Source: Flavobacterium sp. (GTDB lineage Bacteria; Bacteroidota; Bacteroidia; Flavobacteriales; Flavobacteriaceae). From it: a stretch of 64,000 bases of DNA. How positions within the stretch are numbered: the first letter of the stretch is position 1; every line of letters begins with the position of its first letter. The translations under genes were made by a program, and so were the position numbers. Positions 8,524-17,131 of the stretch are shown here, one piece after another. The stretch is taken from the NCBI RefSeq assembly GCF_027484705.1, contig NZ_JAIXSL010000022.1, positions 62,001-126,000 on the forward strand, read 5' to 3'. Below the pieces are notes generated by a model. The model ran no database searches, was not told the DNA's origin, and worked only from the letters and a program-made list of their open reading frames with translations.

Positions 8524-9807
8524 TTATAAAATTCTGTAACCGAAACTTAAACCAAAACTGTTGTATTTTACTGACCATGAGTCAGTTGATGATAATTTTC
8601 GCTCTAAATTATATCTAAATTCAGCACTCATACGTTTATGGGTATAACCAGCTCCTATAGCAGGATTATTTCTACTGTTGATTTTTAAAGTGGCTGAGGC
8701 ATTCGCTAAACCGTCACTATTGGTGATTTTGATATCGCCAGTGCCTGCCACATCAATGACGTAAGCAATATTGATCGATAATTTTGAAGATTTATTAATA
8801 AAGAAATAACGCCTGATTCCTACTGGCACTTCAATAGAGCTGTAGTCGGTTTTAATATTATAATGAACGGGAAACTGATCATTTAGAAATCCAGGATTGT
8901 TGATTTTTGAAATGTAGTCTTTTGAAACATCAAATTTTTGATAGGATGGACTTACAAAAATACTCCAAATACCTTTATTAAAAGGCAGGACATATTCTAA
9001 TTCCAATCCTATTTTGTATATAATTTTATTAGCACTCGTGCCCATTCGAAAGTAATCATTGGGATCCGAAGCTTTAATCGTACCCAGATATAGGCCAGCC
9101 TGAACTTTCAGGTTAAAACTATCTCTTTTCCCTTCAAGGATAGCGTTATAATTTTTTGATGTGTTTTCGGAACCATTGCCACTGCAGGCATTATAGTTTG
9201 CAAAATGCTTGACCAATGAAGAGCTGTTATATTGCAACTTTTTAAAATTGCTGTCGGACATATTATCGCATTTTACGGCATTCGAGAGTTGTTGCCTAAA
9301 ATAATTATTTTCTGAAATTCCTTCATCATTAGCTCCATTTCCAGCCATATATCGTATGTAAAGCAATTGCTCAATGGGGCTATTTTTGGTTTCAAAAAAA
9401 AACTTGGTCATATTTCCATCAATGTAACTGTATAGATTTGCATTCCCACCGACCAATAAATGAAGGAAAATCGTCTCTGATTTCCATTGTGGGGTTTTAG
9501 TCTTCTGCAAATTGCTTGTCTCTGTTTGTGACCGTTCCATATTGACAAGAAAACGTTTGTAGATATTTTCATTATTGATACCAAATTCAGTCACATGCTC
9601 GATGGTTTCTACTTTTTTATCAGAATCATTTTCATTCAACTTATAAGTAAATGAAGTCGGATTGCTTCTCCAGTCAAGATTCTCGATGTAACAATCGGTT
9701 CTTTTTCCATCATTAGAAATAAAATAGGCTTTTTCAAATACGATTTGCGCATAGCAAAAAGAAGTGCATAAAAAAATCAGGCTTAGAAATATTTTTTTCA
9801 TTTTCAC
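8524..9807 (-). CDS. Secreted protein with probable C-terminal outer-membrane barrel
   Basis: 427 residues with a clear signal peptide (KKIFLSLIFLCTSFCYA then Q). An N-terminal globular region contains KAYFISNDGKRTDCYIENL, a pattern seen in flavobacterial hypothetical proteins. A middle region has several Cys and Asn. From about residue 230 the protein alternates short amphipathic strands (KVQAGLYLGTIKAS, SIFVSPSYQKFDV, VGIRRYFFI, AEFRYNLERK) and ends in FGLSFGYRIL, typical of a barrel C-terminus. I infer an eight-stranded outer-membrane protein with an extra periplasmic part. The sequence is visibly more AT-rich than flanking genes, which may indicate transfer. No function recognised. Confidence 0.75.
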   Translation of the reverse strand: MKMKKIFLSLIFLCTSFCYAQIVFEKAYFISNDGKRTDCYIENLDWRSNPTSFTYKLNENDSDKKVETIEHVTEFGINNENIYKRFLVNMERSQTETSNLQKTKTPQWKSETIFLHLLVGGNANLYSYIDGNMTKFFFETKNSPIEQLLYIRYMAGNGANDEGISENNYFRQQLSNAVKCDNMSDSNFKKLQYNSSSLVKHFANYNACSGNGSENTSKNYNAILEGKRDSFNLKVQAGLYLGTIKASDPNDYFRMGTSANKIIYKIGLELEYVLPFNKGIWSIFVSPSYQKFDVSKDYISKINNPGFLNDQFPVHYNIKTDYSSIEVPVGIRRYFFINKSSKLSINIAYVIDVAGTGDIKITNSDGLANASATLKINSRNNPAIGAGYTHKRMSAEFRYNLERKLSSTDSWSVKYNSFGLSFGYRIL

Positions 9808-9909
9808 ATTAAGTTTAAATCAGTTGAATTTTGATGATAGTTTTTAGAAATTTTTAACATTTCAAATATATGTAAGTTATTCCTATTAAAAAAAAACCAA
9901 CAAATCTTT

Positions 9910-9942
9910 TTGAAACTTTAAGACTTCTATTGTCTATCTTTG
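9910..9942 (+). promoter_or_regulatory. Promoter of the ABC-F gene
   Basis: -33 TTG at 9910-9912, 22-base spacer, -7 TATCTTTG at 9935-9942, 25 bases before the ATG. Full consensus. Confidence 0.85.
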
Positions 9943-9967
9943 CGCCTTTTAAAAACTCACCATCCAA

Positions 9968-11602
9968 ATGATTACAGTCAACGATATCTCCGTGCAGTTT
10001 GGCGGAACCACTTTATTCAGCGATGTTTCTTTCGCGATCAATGAAACCGACAAAATCGCCCTAATGGGAAAAAACGGCGCCGGAAAATCGACGCTTTTGA
10101 AAATCATCGCAGGGCAGAGCAAACCTTCCACAGGAAATATTTCTGCGCCGAAAGAAGCCGTAATCGCTTATTTGCCGCAGCATTTGTTAACCACCGATAG
10201 CGCCACCGTGGTTGAAGAAACTTCAAAAGCCTTCGGGGAAATTTTCAAAATGAAAGAGGAAATCGACGCGATCAACGAACAACTCACGATCCGCACCGAT
10301 TACGAAAGCGACGAGTACATGAAACTCATCGAACGCGTTTCAGATTTAAGCGAGAAATTCTACGCGATTGAAGAAGTCAATTACGAAGCCGAAGTCGAGA
10401 AGATTTTGATCGGTTTAGGGTTTGTACGCGAAGATTTCAACCGTCCGACTTCAGAATTTTCCGGTGGTTGGAGAATGCGCATCGAACTCGCGAAAATCCT
10501 ATTACAAAAACCAGATTTGATTTTACTAGATGAGCCGACGAACCACATGGATATCGAAAGCATCCAATGGCTCGAGGATTTCCTGATCAATTCGGCGAAA
10601 GCAGTCGTAGTAATTTCGCATGACAGAGCGTTTGTCGATAATATTACCAATCGTACAATTGAAGTCACGATGGGTAGAATCTACGATTACAAAGCCAAAT
10701 ATTCGCATTATTTAGAATTGCGCAAAGACCGCAGAATTCACCAGCAAAAAGCCTACGACGAGCAGCAGAAAATGATTGCCGACAACCAGGAATTTATAGA
10801 CCGTTTTAAAGGTACTTTTTCAAAAACTTTATCGGTGCAGTCGCGTGTAAAAATGCTCGAAAAGATTGTTCCAGTCCAGATTGATGAAATCGATACTTCG
10901 GCATTGCGCCTGAAATTTCCGCCGGCCATTCGTTCCGGACAATATCCTGTCATTGTCAAAGAACTTTCAAAATCTTACGGCGATCATATAGTTTTTAAAG
11001 ATGCGAACATCGTGATTGAACGCGGTCAGAAAGTCGCTTTTGTCGGTAAGAACGGTGAAGGAAAATCGACGATGATTAAAGCCATCATGAAAGAAATCAA
11101 CATCGACAGTGGTCATGTAGAAATCGGACACAACGCACAAATCGGTTATTTTGCTCAAAATCAAGCCGCTTTGCTCGATGAAAACGCCACCATTTTTGAA
11201 ACCATCGATGATGTTGCCGTGGGCGATGTGCGGACGAAAATTAAAGATCTTTTGGGTGCGTTTATGTTTCATGGAGACGACGTGACCAAAAAAGTCAAAG
11301 TGCTTTCAGGCGGCGAAAAAACGCGTCTGGCGATGATCAAATTATTGCTCGAACCTGTGAATTTGCTGATTCTTGATGAGCCTTCCAACCACTTGGATAT
11401 GAAAACCAAAGACATCATCAAAGATGCGTTGCGCGATTTCGACGGCACGTTGATACTCGTGTCGCACGACCGTGATTTCCTTGACGGGCTGGCTGAAAAA
11501 GTCTTTGAATTCGGGAACAAACGCGTCAAGGAACACTTCGAGGATATCGCCGGATTCTTAGCGCACAAGAAAATGGAAAACCTGCGCGAGATCGAAAAAT
11601 AA
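9968..11602 (+). CDS. ABC-F family ATPase (YbiT/EttA-like)
   Basis: 544-residue soluble protein with two ABC domains in tandem and no membrane segment, as in ribosome-acting ABC-F proteins. Domain 1 has Walker A GKNGAGKST, signature EFSGGWRMR and Walker B LILLDEPTNHMD. Domain 2 has Walker A GKNGEGKST, signature LSGGEKTRLA and Walker B LLILDEPSNHLD. The linker between them is charged (HYLELRKDRRIHQQKAYDEQ), as expected for the P-site tRNA interaction motif. Length and motifs are closest to YbiT/EttA-type factors rather than to antibiotic-resistance members, but this is a judgement by eye. A second ABC-F paralogue lies at 55.9-57.7 kb. The next gene starts 5 bases downstream. Confidence 0.92.
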   Translation: MITVNDISVQFGGTTLFSDVSFAINETDKIALMGKNGAGKSTLLKIIAGQSKPSTGNISAPKEAVIAYLPQHLLTTDSATVVEETSKAFGEIFKMKEEIDAINEQLTIRTDYESDEYMKLIERVSDLSEKFYAIEEVNYEAEVEKILIGLGFVREDFNRPTSEFSGGWRMRIELAKILLQKPDLILLDEPTNHMDIESIQWLEDFLINSAKAVVVISHDRAFVDNITNRTIEVTMGRIYDYKAKYSHYLELRKDRRIHQQKAYDEQQKMIADNQEFIDRFKGTFSKTLSVQSRVKMLEKIVPVQIDEIDTSALRLKFPPAIRSGQYPVIVKELSKSYGDHIVFKDANIVIERGQKVAFVGKNGEGKSTMIKAIMKEINIDSGHVEIGHNAQIGYFAQNQAALLDENATIFETIDDVAVGDVRTKIKDLLGAFMFHGDDVTKKVKVLSGGEKTRLAMIKLLLEPVNLLILDEPSNHLDMKTKDIIKDALRDFDGTLILVSHDRDFLDGLAEKVFEFGNKRVKEHFEDIAGFLAHKKMENLREIEK

Positions 11603-11607
11603 AAATC

Positions 11608-12225
11608 ATGACTGATATTTTACCTTGGATTGGCTACGCGGCATCAGTAATCATTGTGGTTTCGATGATGATGAATTCGATTGTCAAATTTCGTTGGATT
11701 AACCTCATCGGCGCGTTACTTTTTTCGATTTACGGCTTTCTGATCGGTGCCATTCCGGTCGGAATTCTGAACGGTATTATTGTTCTGGTTGATGTTTATT
11801 ATTTGGTGAAAGTGTATTCCAAAAAGGAAGAATTTGAAATCCTCGAAATCAATGCGAACAGCAAATACTTACCACTTTTCTTAAAGTTCCACCAGGCGAG
11901 AATTGAAAACTATTGCCCTGGATTTTCATTTGAACCGAACGAGAATACTGTTAGTTTTTTCATTCTGAGAAACATGTCGATTGCCGGATTGTTTCTCGCC
12001 AATCGCGAAAACGGAACGATCCTCAATGTCGAACTCGATTACGTATTGCCAGAATACAAGGATTTTAAGAACGGAAAGTATGTTTATTTTACGCTCCGAA
12101 GCAAATTCATAGAGGCAGGATTTAAGACCGTCAAAGCCGAAGGCAACAACCAGAATTACTTCAATTACCTCAAGAAATTGGGATTTACGGATACCGGAAA
12201 CGGAGTGTTTACCAAAGAATTGTAA
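11608..12225 (+). CDS. YgjV-like membrane protein with an acetyltransferase-like C-terminus
   Basis: 205 residues in two parts. Residues 1-72 form about three transmembrane helices (IGYAASVIIVVSMMM, WINLIGALLFSIYGFLIGAI, GILNGIIVLVDVYYLV), resembling the YgjV inner-membrane family. Residues 80-205 look like a GNAT fold: LDYVLPEYKDFKNGKYVYF occupies the acetyl-CoA loop position and EGNNQNYFNYLKKLGF resembles motif B with its typical KLGF end. The acyl-CoA loop lacks a clear Q/RxxGxG/A, so catalysis is uncertain. It starts 5 bases after the ABC-F stop and is probably co-transcribed. The fusion suggests a membrane-tethered acyltransferase-like protein of unknown substrate. Confidence 0.8.
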   Translation: MTDILPWIGYAASVIIVVSMMMNSIVKFRWINLIGALLFSIYGFLIGAIPVGILNGIIVLVDVYYLVKVYSKKEEFEILEINANSKYLPLFLKFHQARIENYCPGFSFEPNENTVSFFILRNMSIAGLFLANRENGTILNVELDYVLPEYKDFKNGKYVYFTLRSKFIEAGFKTVKAEGNNQNYFNYLKKLGFTDTGNGVFTKEL

Positions 12226-12312
12226 GCCCGTCACAAATCTGTCCTTTCAAAATCACAAAAAAAAAACCGAACGCTTCAGAAAGCCTTACCTTGTGATTTA
12301 AAATCAGAAAGG

Positions 12313-13392
12313 ATGTTTACAGCAGCGAGCGATTTGAAGATTTCCAGAACCGACTTACAAAAGGTAGCCGATTTTTTGCCTTACCCATTCATCATTGCCG
12401 AAGACTTTGGCGATACGCACCTGAACACTTATCTCAACGAAAAATTCCTTGAGGAGATTGGATATTCACTCGATGAAATTCCGACGATTGACACTTGGTA
12501 CGAAAAAGGCTATCCCGATGAAACCTACAGAAATCAGGTCATCAGCAATTGGAACCAAGCCGAGATTGACGCGCAAAACGAGCATAAGGTTTTTGTCAAG
12601 ATGAAATCGCAGGTAACTTGTAAAAACGGGCATAAACGCTGGTATGAAATCAAGGCATCTGTGATTAGCAAGATTCATGTCGTAGCTTTTGTCGATGTGG
12701 ATAAAGAAGTGATTTTGCAGGAAGAACTGCGCAACATCAACAGAAACAACGACCGAATGTTGTCGATTCTTGGGCATGATCTCAGAAGTCCTGTAGCGAA
12801 CCTCATGGCGATTTCATCGATGGCGGCCAATACGGAGCTCACCAATTATGAATTCACGACGATGATGCATCAGATTAATGACCAGTCGGTGCAGGTTTTG
12901 GAATTATTAGACCGCACGTTGCGTTGGGCCAAACTCAATTTCAATACGATGCAGCAAAAAAGCGAGGCCATCGATTTCAAAAACATCATTAGCAATGTGC
13001 TTGAAATCCATAAGGCGACGCACGAATCAAAAAAAATCGCTATCAAAGTGCAAATCGAAAGCGCGCAAACTGTAGTTTCCGACCCCGAACTCGTGACGAT
13101 TATCATCCGGAACATCATTTCGAATGCGATAAAATTCACACCCAATAAGGGAACCATAGCCATCAAACTGCATGAAAACGAACTGCAGATCAGCGACAAC
13201 GGCATCGGCATGACGCCTCAAATGATGGAAGAAATCCTGACAAACACCAACATTTCACGCAGAGGAACGAACAACGAAATCGGCATCGGCATGGGATTGC
13301 AACTTGTGAAGAGCCTTACGGAAAAAATCAACTGCGGATTTATTATAGTAAGCGAACCTGATATTGGAACTACGATTCGTCTGGTTTTTTAA
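12313..13392 (+). CDS. PAS-domain sensor histidine kinase
   Basis: 359-residue kinase without transmembrane segments. Residues 15-130 form a PAS-like sensor (PFIIAEDFGDTHLNTYLNEK, then a CKNGHKRWYEIKAS PAC-like strand). The HisKA H-box is SILGHDLRSPVAN near residue 155. The HATPase domain has N-box IRNIISNAIKFTP, G1 SDNGIGM and G2 GIGMGLQLVK. It is cytosolic and orphaned: no response regulator flanks it. An inverted repeat AAATCACAA / TTGTGATTT lies just upstream. It converges with the next gene with two bases between stops. Confidence 0.9.
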   Translation: MFTAASDLKISRTDLQKVADFLPYPFIIAEDFGDTHLNTYLNEKFLEEIGYSLDEIPTIDTWYEKGYPDETYRNQVISNWNQAEIDAQNEHKVFVKMKSQVTCKNGHKRWYEIKASVISKIHVVAFVDVDKEVILQEELRNINRNNDRMLSILGHDLRSPVANLMAISSMAANTELTNYEFTTMMHQINDQSVQVLELLDRTLRWAKLNFNTMQQKSEAIDFKNIISNVLEIHKATHESKKIAIKVQIESAQTVVSDPELVTIIIRNIISNAIKFTPNKGTIAIKLHENELQISDNGIGMTPQMMEEILTNTNISRRGTNNEIGIGMGLQLVKSLTEKINCGFIIVSEPDIGTTIRLVF

Positions 13393-13394
13393 AG

Positions 13395-14225
13395 CTATTT
13401 TTGGAGCACCAATTTATAGATCGTCGATTCCGGCGTTTCGGTATCGTTGTCTTCGCAAAGCAAAAATTCAATGCTGTCTTTTGCGTTTTTGTATAAAGTC
13501 AAGCCTTCAAATTTTTGAGTTGCCGTGATGGTTTGCGTAAAATCGACGGTAAGCTTTTTGGCGTCGAGGCAACCGATAAGGCTTCCGACGAGCTCGCCGT
13601 CTTTGTAAGTTGAATTTGAATCTTCGGCGGCGGCCAGAAAGTAAATTTTGTCTTTGACCAAAACGGCATCGGTGAAGGTGGCCGCTACGTTTTTTAGATT
13701 CGGAAGCTTGATTTCTATGAAGGTAACGTCTTGGCTCGCTTCGAGTTTTTTTCCTTTAAGGATGAATAAACCGTTTTTCCCGAGTTTGCCATTGCCGCGC
13801 TGGAAGAAAATCCATTGGTTGTCATAAAAGACGACGCCTTCGATGTTGAGTTCTTCTTTTGGTAATTGTACGGCTTTTCGGAACGCGTCGTAAATTGGCG
13901 CTAAATTCGTTTCGGTAGTGGTGCCTTTTTTGGGATCGTAAATCGCGAGCCTTTGTCTTTTGGGTTTGGAACCCGAGCCGAACAAATAGATTTTCTTGTC
14001 TTTTTGCATGACCGATTCGAAGTCGGATTTTTCTTTTTTCTTGAGGTTTTCCTGGCTGTTGTCGAACAGTTTTATTTTGGAGGTTTTGTTTTCCGCGATA
14101 TCGTGATGGTACAGAAAAGTGCTGTTGTCGGAAACGATGTAAATAAAATTGTCGTTATAAATCAGTCCGGAAGCCGAACCGAAGCCGATGATTTTGAGCA
14201 GGATTTCGAGCGTGAATTTTTGCAT
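13395..14225 (-). CDS. Conserved flavobacterial protein, beta-propeller-like (DUF6929-like)
   Basis: 276 residues, no signal peptide. The sequence is a series of short strands with repeating patterns such as GLIYNDNFIYIVSDNS, QKDKKIYLFGSGS, YDNQWIFFQRGN, VKDKIYFLAAAEDS and FEGLTLYKNAKDSIEFLLCE, which suggests a five- or six-bladed propeller. It resembles proteins labelled DUF6929 in Bacteroidota. No catalytic motif is evident. Repeat copy C lies immediately upstream in the divergent space shared with the polyphosphate kinase gene. Confidence 0.72.
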   Translation of the reverse strand: MQKFTLEILLKIIGFGSASGLIYNDNFIYIVSDNSTFLYHHDIAENKTSKIKLFDNSQENLKKKEKSDFESVMQKDKKIYLFGSGSKPKRQRLAIYDPKKGTTTETNLAPIYDAFRKAVQLPKEELNIEGVVFYDNQWIFFQRGNGKLGKNGLFILKGKKLEASQDVTFIEIKLPNLKNVAATFTDAVLVKDKIYFLAAAEDSNSTYKDGELVGSLIGCLDAKKLTVDFTQTITATQKFEGLTLYKNAKDSIEFLLCEDNDTETPESTIYKLVLQK

Positions 14226-14249
14226 AGTGTTGGTTTTGATGACGTTGTC

Positions 14250-14330
14250 CTAGCCCGGATGGTAGTGGAAATCCTTTAGTGGCGGTGTTCGCCGCTAAAG
14301 ATTGTATCGTACAGCCGGAAATAGCTCCTA
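14250..14330 (+). repeat. Flavobacterial structured intergenic repeat, copy C
   Basis: Forward copy CTAGCCC...GCTCCTA. Arms CCGG (14255-14258) and CCGG (14315-14318) are self-complementary, the third version of the pair. Central hairpin CTTTAGTGGCG / CGCCGCTAAAG with a single T-G wobble and loop GTGTT. Confidence 0.87.
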
Positions 14331-14365
14331 AAAATAATTATATTTACTTAAATAAATGCCCAATT

Positions 14366-15238
14366 ATGGAATCAATTAATCCTGATGATTTTAAAGTAAC
14401 GCAAGCAATCCGGCTTTCGGAAATTCCGACAAAGCTTGATGTGGTTGCCAGCGATGACGATAAAGAAGAAAAATTAGATAAAGTGCAACTCAAGCTCAGC
14501 AAATTTCAGGACGTGATGTACGCGCACAACCGTTACGGCGTGCTGATTTGTCTGCAAGGCATGGACACTTCGGGCAAAGACAGTCTGATCCGTGAGGTTT
14601 TTAAGGAACTGAATCCGCGTGGGATTGTCGTACATAGTTTCAAAACACCAAATTCGACGGAACTCGAACACGATTATTTGTGGCGCCATTATCTTGCTTT
14701 ACCTGAAAAAGGGAAGTTTGCGATCTTCAACCGCACGCATTACGAGAATGTTTTGGTGACGCGCGTGCATCCGGAATATATCTTGAATGAAAATTTGCCG
14801 GGCATTGAGAAAGTCGAAGACATTACGCCCGAATTCTGGGAACAACGTATGGAGCAGATCAATAATTTTGAAAAGCATATCGCGCAGAATGGAACCATCG
14901 TGATGAAATTTTACCTGCATTTAAGCAAAGAAGAACAACGCGAAAGATTGCTAAGACGACTCGATGAAGCGGATCACAACTGGAAATTCTCACCCGGCGA
15001 TTTGAAGGAACGCGAACGTTGGGACGATTATATCGGTTGTTATGAAAAGGCAATTAATGCTACTTCGAAACCGCATGCACCTTGGTATGTCATTCCCGCC
15101 GATGACAAAGAAATGGCGCGGTATATCGTGGCCAAAATCATTTGGGAAGAAATGCAGAAGCACACGGATATCAAAGAACCCGAACTTGATGATAAAGTCA
15201 AGGAAGCCATGGCTTATTTTAGGGAACAATTAAAGTAA
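14366..15238 (+). CDS. ppk2: Polyphosphate kinase 2 family protein
   Basis: 290-residue PPK2 enzyme, which transfers phosphate between polyphosphate and nucleotides. Walker A is QGMDTSGKD near residue 69. Walker B-region residues appear in KGKFAIFNRTHYENVLV. The lid module follows (LLRRLDEADHNWKFSPGDL, then KERERWDDY), and the C-terminal block has PWYVIPADDKEMARYIV. The length fits a single-domain PPK2. Whether it prefers AMP, ADP or both cannot be read safely from sequence. The start is set at 14366 because the longer reading frame would run through repeat copy C. It converges on the next gene with a shared hairpin between. Confidence 0.92.
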   Translation: MESINPDDFKVTQAIRLSEIPTKLDVVASDDDKEEKLDKVQLKLSKFQDVMYAHNRYGVLICLQGMDTSGKDSLIREVFKELNPRGIVVHSFKTPNSTELEHDYLWRHYLALPEKGKFAIFNRTHYENVLVTRVHPEYILNENLPGIEKVEDITPEFWEQRMEQINNFEKHIAQNGTIVMKFYLHLSKEEQRERLLRRLDEADHNWKFSPGDLKERERWDDYIGCYEKAINATSKPHAPWYVIPADDKEMARYIVAKIIWEEMQKHTDIKEPELDDKVKEAMAYFREQLK

Positions 15239-15254
15239 ACATTGCTAAAAAAAA

Positions 15255-15300
15255 CTTTGCGCCTTTGTAAGAGATGACAATTTCTCACAAAGACGCAAAG
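15255..15300. terminator. Bidirectional hairpin between convergent genes
   Basis: CTTTGCG-CTTTGT-GAGA (15255-15274) pairs with TCTC-ACAAAG-CGCAAAG (15283-15300), with one mismatch and a two-base bulge. It sits between the ppk2 stop and the end of the opposing outer-membrane protein gene. Confidence 0.75.
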
Positions 15301-15336
15301 CGCAATATATAAAAGAATTAAGTAAGTAACTTGTTT

Positions 15337-15885
15337 TTAAAGCCTGAAACCATAGGCCAGTCGTACAGCAATGAGTCCGATTCCGTCACCGATTGAACCG
15401 TTGTCTTTTAGGTTTGGAAAATCGGCATAGCTTTCATAACGCAGACTGATATCGAGCAAATCGCCACAGATATAGCCCACACTCGGAGAAAGGGTAACTG
15501 AGGTTTTTCGGTAGGTGTCGGTCGTTCCGAATGCGGCACCAATTTCGCCCATCGCGTAGAATTTGTTTTCCCAGACGAAGGTTTTGTAGCCTGCTTTCAC
15601 AGGAATGAAAGCCAAATCGTTGTCATTGCCACTGATCGTAAGATTGGTATAGCCGCTGGTTAAAGTAATCGAATATCTTTTGGAAAGGTCGTACTGCAAA
15701 CGGATATCGCCGCCATACGAAAAATGATAAGGTTCCTGAAATACATAACCGCCATTGATGCCAAATCCTAAACGGAAGCCTTGGTCGTAATTTTCAGTTT
15801 TTGCTTCCTGAGCCTTGATCGTATGGTTGCCCATAAAAAGAACCAGAAGCAGCATTAGTGTTTTTAATTTTTTTGTTGTCAGCAT
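15337..15885 (-). CDS. Outer-membrane beta-barrel protein
   Basis: 182 residues from the chosen start. The signal peptide is KTLMLLLVLFMGNHTIKA, followed by QEAKTENYD. The mature part is built of amphipathic strands (FRLGFGINGGYVFQEPYHFS, YSITLTSGYTNLTIS, DLLDISLRYESYAD) and ends in LIAVRLAYGFRL, a classic terminal barrel strand. It resembles the OmpW/OmpA-like eight-stranded proteins annotated simply as outer membrane beta-barrel. The ATG at 15918 is rejected because a consensus -7 box at 15932-15939 would put it only about 8 bases into the transcript. Confidence 0.82.
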   Translation of the reverse strand: MLTTKKLKTLMLLLVLFMGNHTIKAQEAKTENYDQGFRLGFGINGGYVFQEPYHFSYGGDIRLQYDLSKRYSITLTSGYTNLTISGNDNDLAFIPVKAGYKTFVWENKFYAMGEIGAAFGTTDTYRKTSVTLSPSVGYICGDLLDISLRYESYADFPNLKDNGSIGDGIGLIAVRLAYGFRL

Positions 15886-15931
15886 GTTGTAAGATTCATA
15901 AGTGAGTGAGTTTAACATCTTGATTCATGGT

Positions 15932-15939
15932 CAAAATTA
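15932..15939 (-). promoter_or_regulatory. -7 box of the barrel protein gene
   Basis: On the minus strand this reads TAATTTTG, a full TAnnTTTG match. No good -33 TTG is seen. It supports the start at 15885. Confidence 0.5.
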
Positions 15940-16012
15940 CTCGATTTGATTGCTGACGGGTTTTATAATTCTTGGGTTTTCTTTTATAATTCACATCAAT
16001 AGCAGGCATAAA

Positions 16013-16052
16013 AAAAGTCATCCGATCAGATAGTACTGAAAGGATGACTTTT
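16013..16052 (-). terminator. Terminator of the two tandem T9SS cargo genes
   Basis: AAAAGTCATCC and GGATGACTTTT form a perfect 11-bp stem. On the minus strand it is followed by a T run and lies 17 bases after the stop of the 16.1-17.1 kb gene. Confidence 0.88.
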
Positions 16053-16068
16053 AATTTTTTTTTGAAGA

Positions 16069-17094
16069 TTAGTTCACGCTGATTTTTTGGGTAAAGCGTT
16101 TTCCGTTCTGACTTGTAAGCTCTACGATATAAATTCCAGAAGTATGCAATGGATTGATATTGATATTGTTCTGGGTAGCTTCAATGGTAATGATTTTACT
16201 GTCAATCACCGCGCCATTGAGTGCGATAATTTTCAGTGAAGCATTGTCCATCGCAACATTTGAAGTAATTGATAGTTGCCCGTTTTTGGCTTCATTACCT
16301 GAGATCGCAATAGTATTAGAATTGAACTGCTCTGTTCCTAGTGAAAAACCTAAGTCAGCCCAAGTTAATGCTAAGCTTAATAAACCAGCATTTCCTGTAG
16401 GCATCCCGTTCGTCCAGTTTTGTCTGAAAGACAAGCGGTCTAGGTTACCAGCTTGGTCTAGCCCAACATTGTTAGTAATCGTAGCAGTGCCAGGTTCACC
16501 GCCGGCGAATGCAGGATCAATATAAACAGAAATTAAATCGTCATTCGTTCCAGAACCTTGTGTATACTTCACAATGATTAAATGATCTTGATTATAGCCC
16601 AAGGCGTTTGAAGTAAAGTTGATTTGGTTTCCGTTAGATCCTTTACTAACGCCCAAGAAAAAAGCACCAGGAGCAGGTGTAGCATACAAACGGAAAGTAG
16701 TATTAAAGTTACCGCCGCTCAGGACTCTAAAGAAATCGCTGTTGTTGTTGGCTTGTGCGTTGCTCAGATTTAAGACAAATCCAACATAAAGATCACCTGA
16801 AGTTACTGCCGGAAAAGCAGTTCCGCAACCGTCTGAGTCTGGGCTGATTTTTATGGAGTTGATGCTTGACCCATAATCAGGATAGGATACTGGTGTAGCC
16901 AAAACATCGGCATTATTAGGAATCGCACCGATAGCAGCTCCCAAACCTCCCGGGTTGGATGAATTATTAGACCAAGTGCCTTGGTTATTTAAGTCGGTTC
17001 CTGTAAAATAAGCGGCAAAGTCATCCTGAAAAATATTTTGAGCACTTGCGAATGCTGTTGTAAGTAGTGCTACGAGGATTAGTTTAGTTTTCAT
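16069..17094 (-). CDS. T9SS cargo protein, first of two tandem paralogues
   Basis: 341-residue secreted protein. Signal peptide KLILVALLTTAFASA, then QNIFQDDFAAY. The middle 220 residues resemble a jelly-roll/laminin-G-like sandwich (SGDLYVGFVLNLS, HLIIVKYTQGSGTNDDLISV). The last 75 residues form a type A sorting domain (NGQLSITS, LKIIALNGAVIDS, GIYIVELTSQNGKRFTQKIS) that directs export by the type IX system and removal at the surface. It is paralogous along its length to the gene 37 bases upstream. Function unknown; possibly a surface-attached binding protein. Confidence 0.85.
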   Translation of the reverse strand: MKTKLILVALLTTAFASAQNIFQDDFAAYFTGTDLNNQGTWSNNSSNPGGLGAAIGAIPNNADVLATPVSYPDYGSSINSIKISPDSDGCGTAFPAVTSGDLYVGFVLNLSNAQANNNSDFFRVLSGGNFNTTFRLYATPAPGAFFLGVSKGSNGNQINFTSNALGYNQDHLIIVKYTQGSGTNDDLISVYIDPAFAGGEPGTATITNNVGLDQAGNLDRLSFRQNWTNGMPTGNAGLLSLALTWADLGFSLGTEQFNSNTIAISGNEAKNGQLSITSNVAMDNASLKIIALNGAVIDSKIITIEATQNNININPLHTSGIYIVELTSQNGKRFTQKISVN

Positions 17095-17131
17095 GTGTAA
17101 TTGTTTTTGTTAGTTTTTTTGTTTTTTTTGT

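Noticed and set aside
14279..14365. 29 extra N-terminal codons for the polyphosphate kinase
   Set aside because: They are repeat copy C read through; the family start is at the ATG at 14366.
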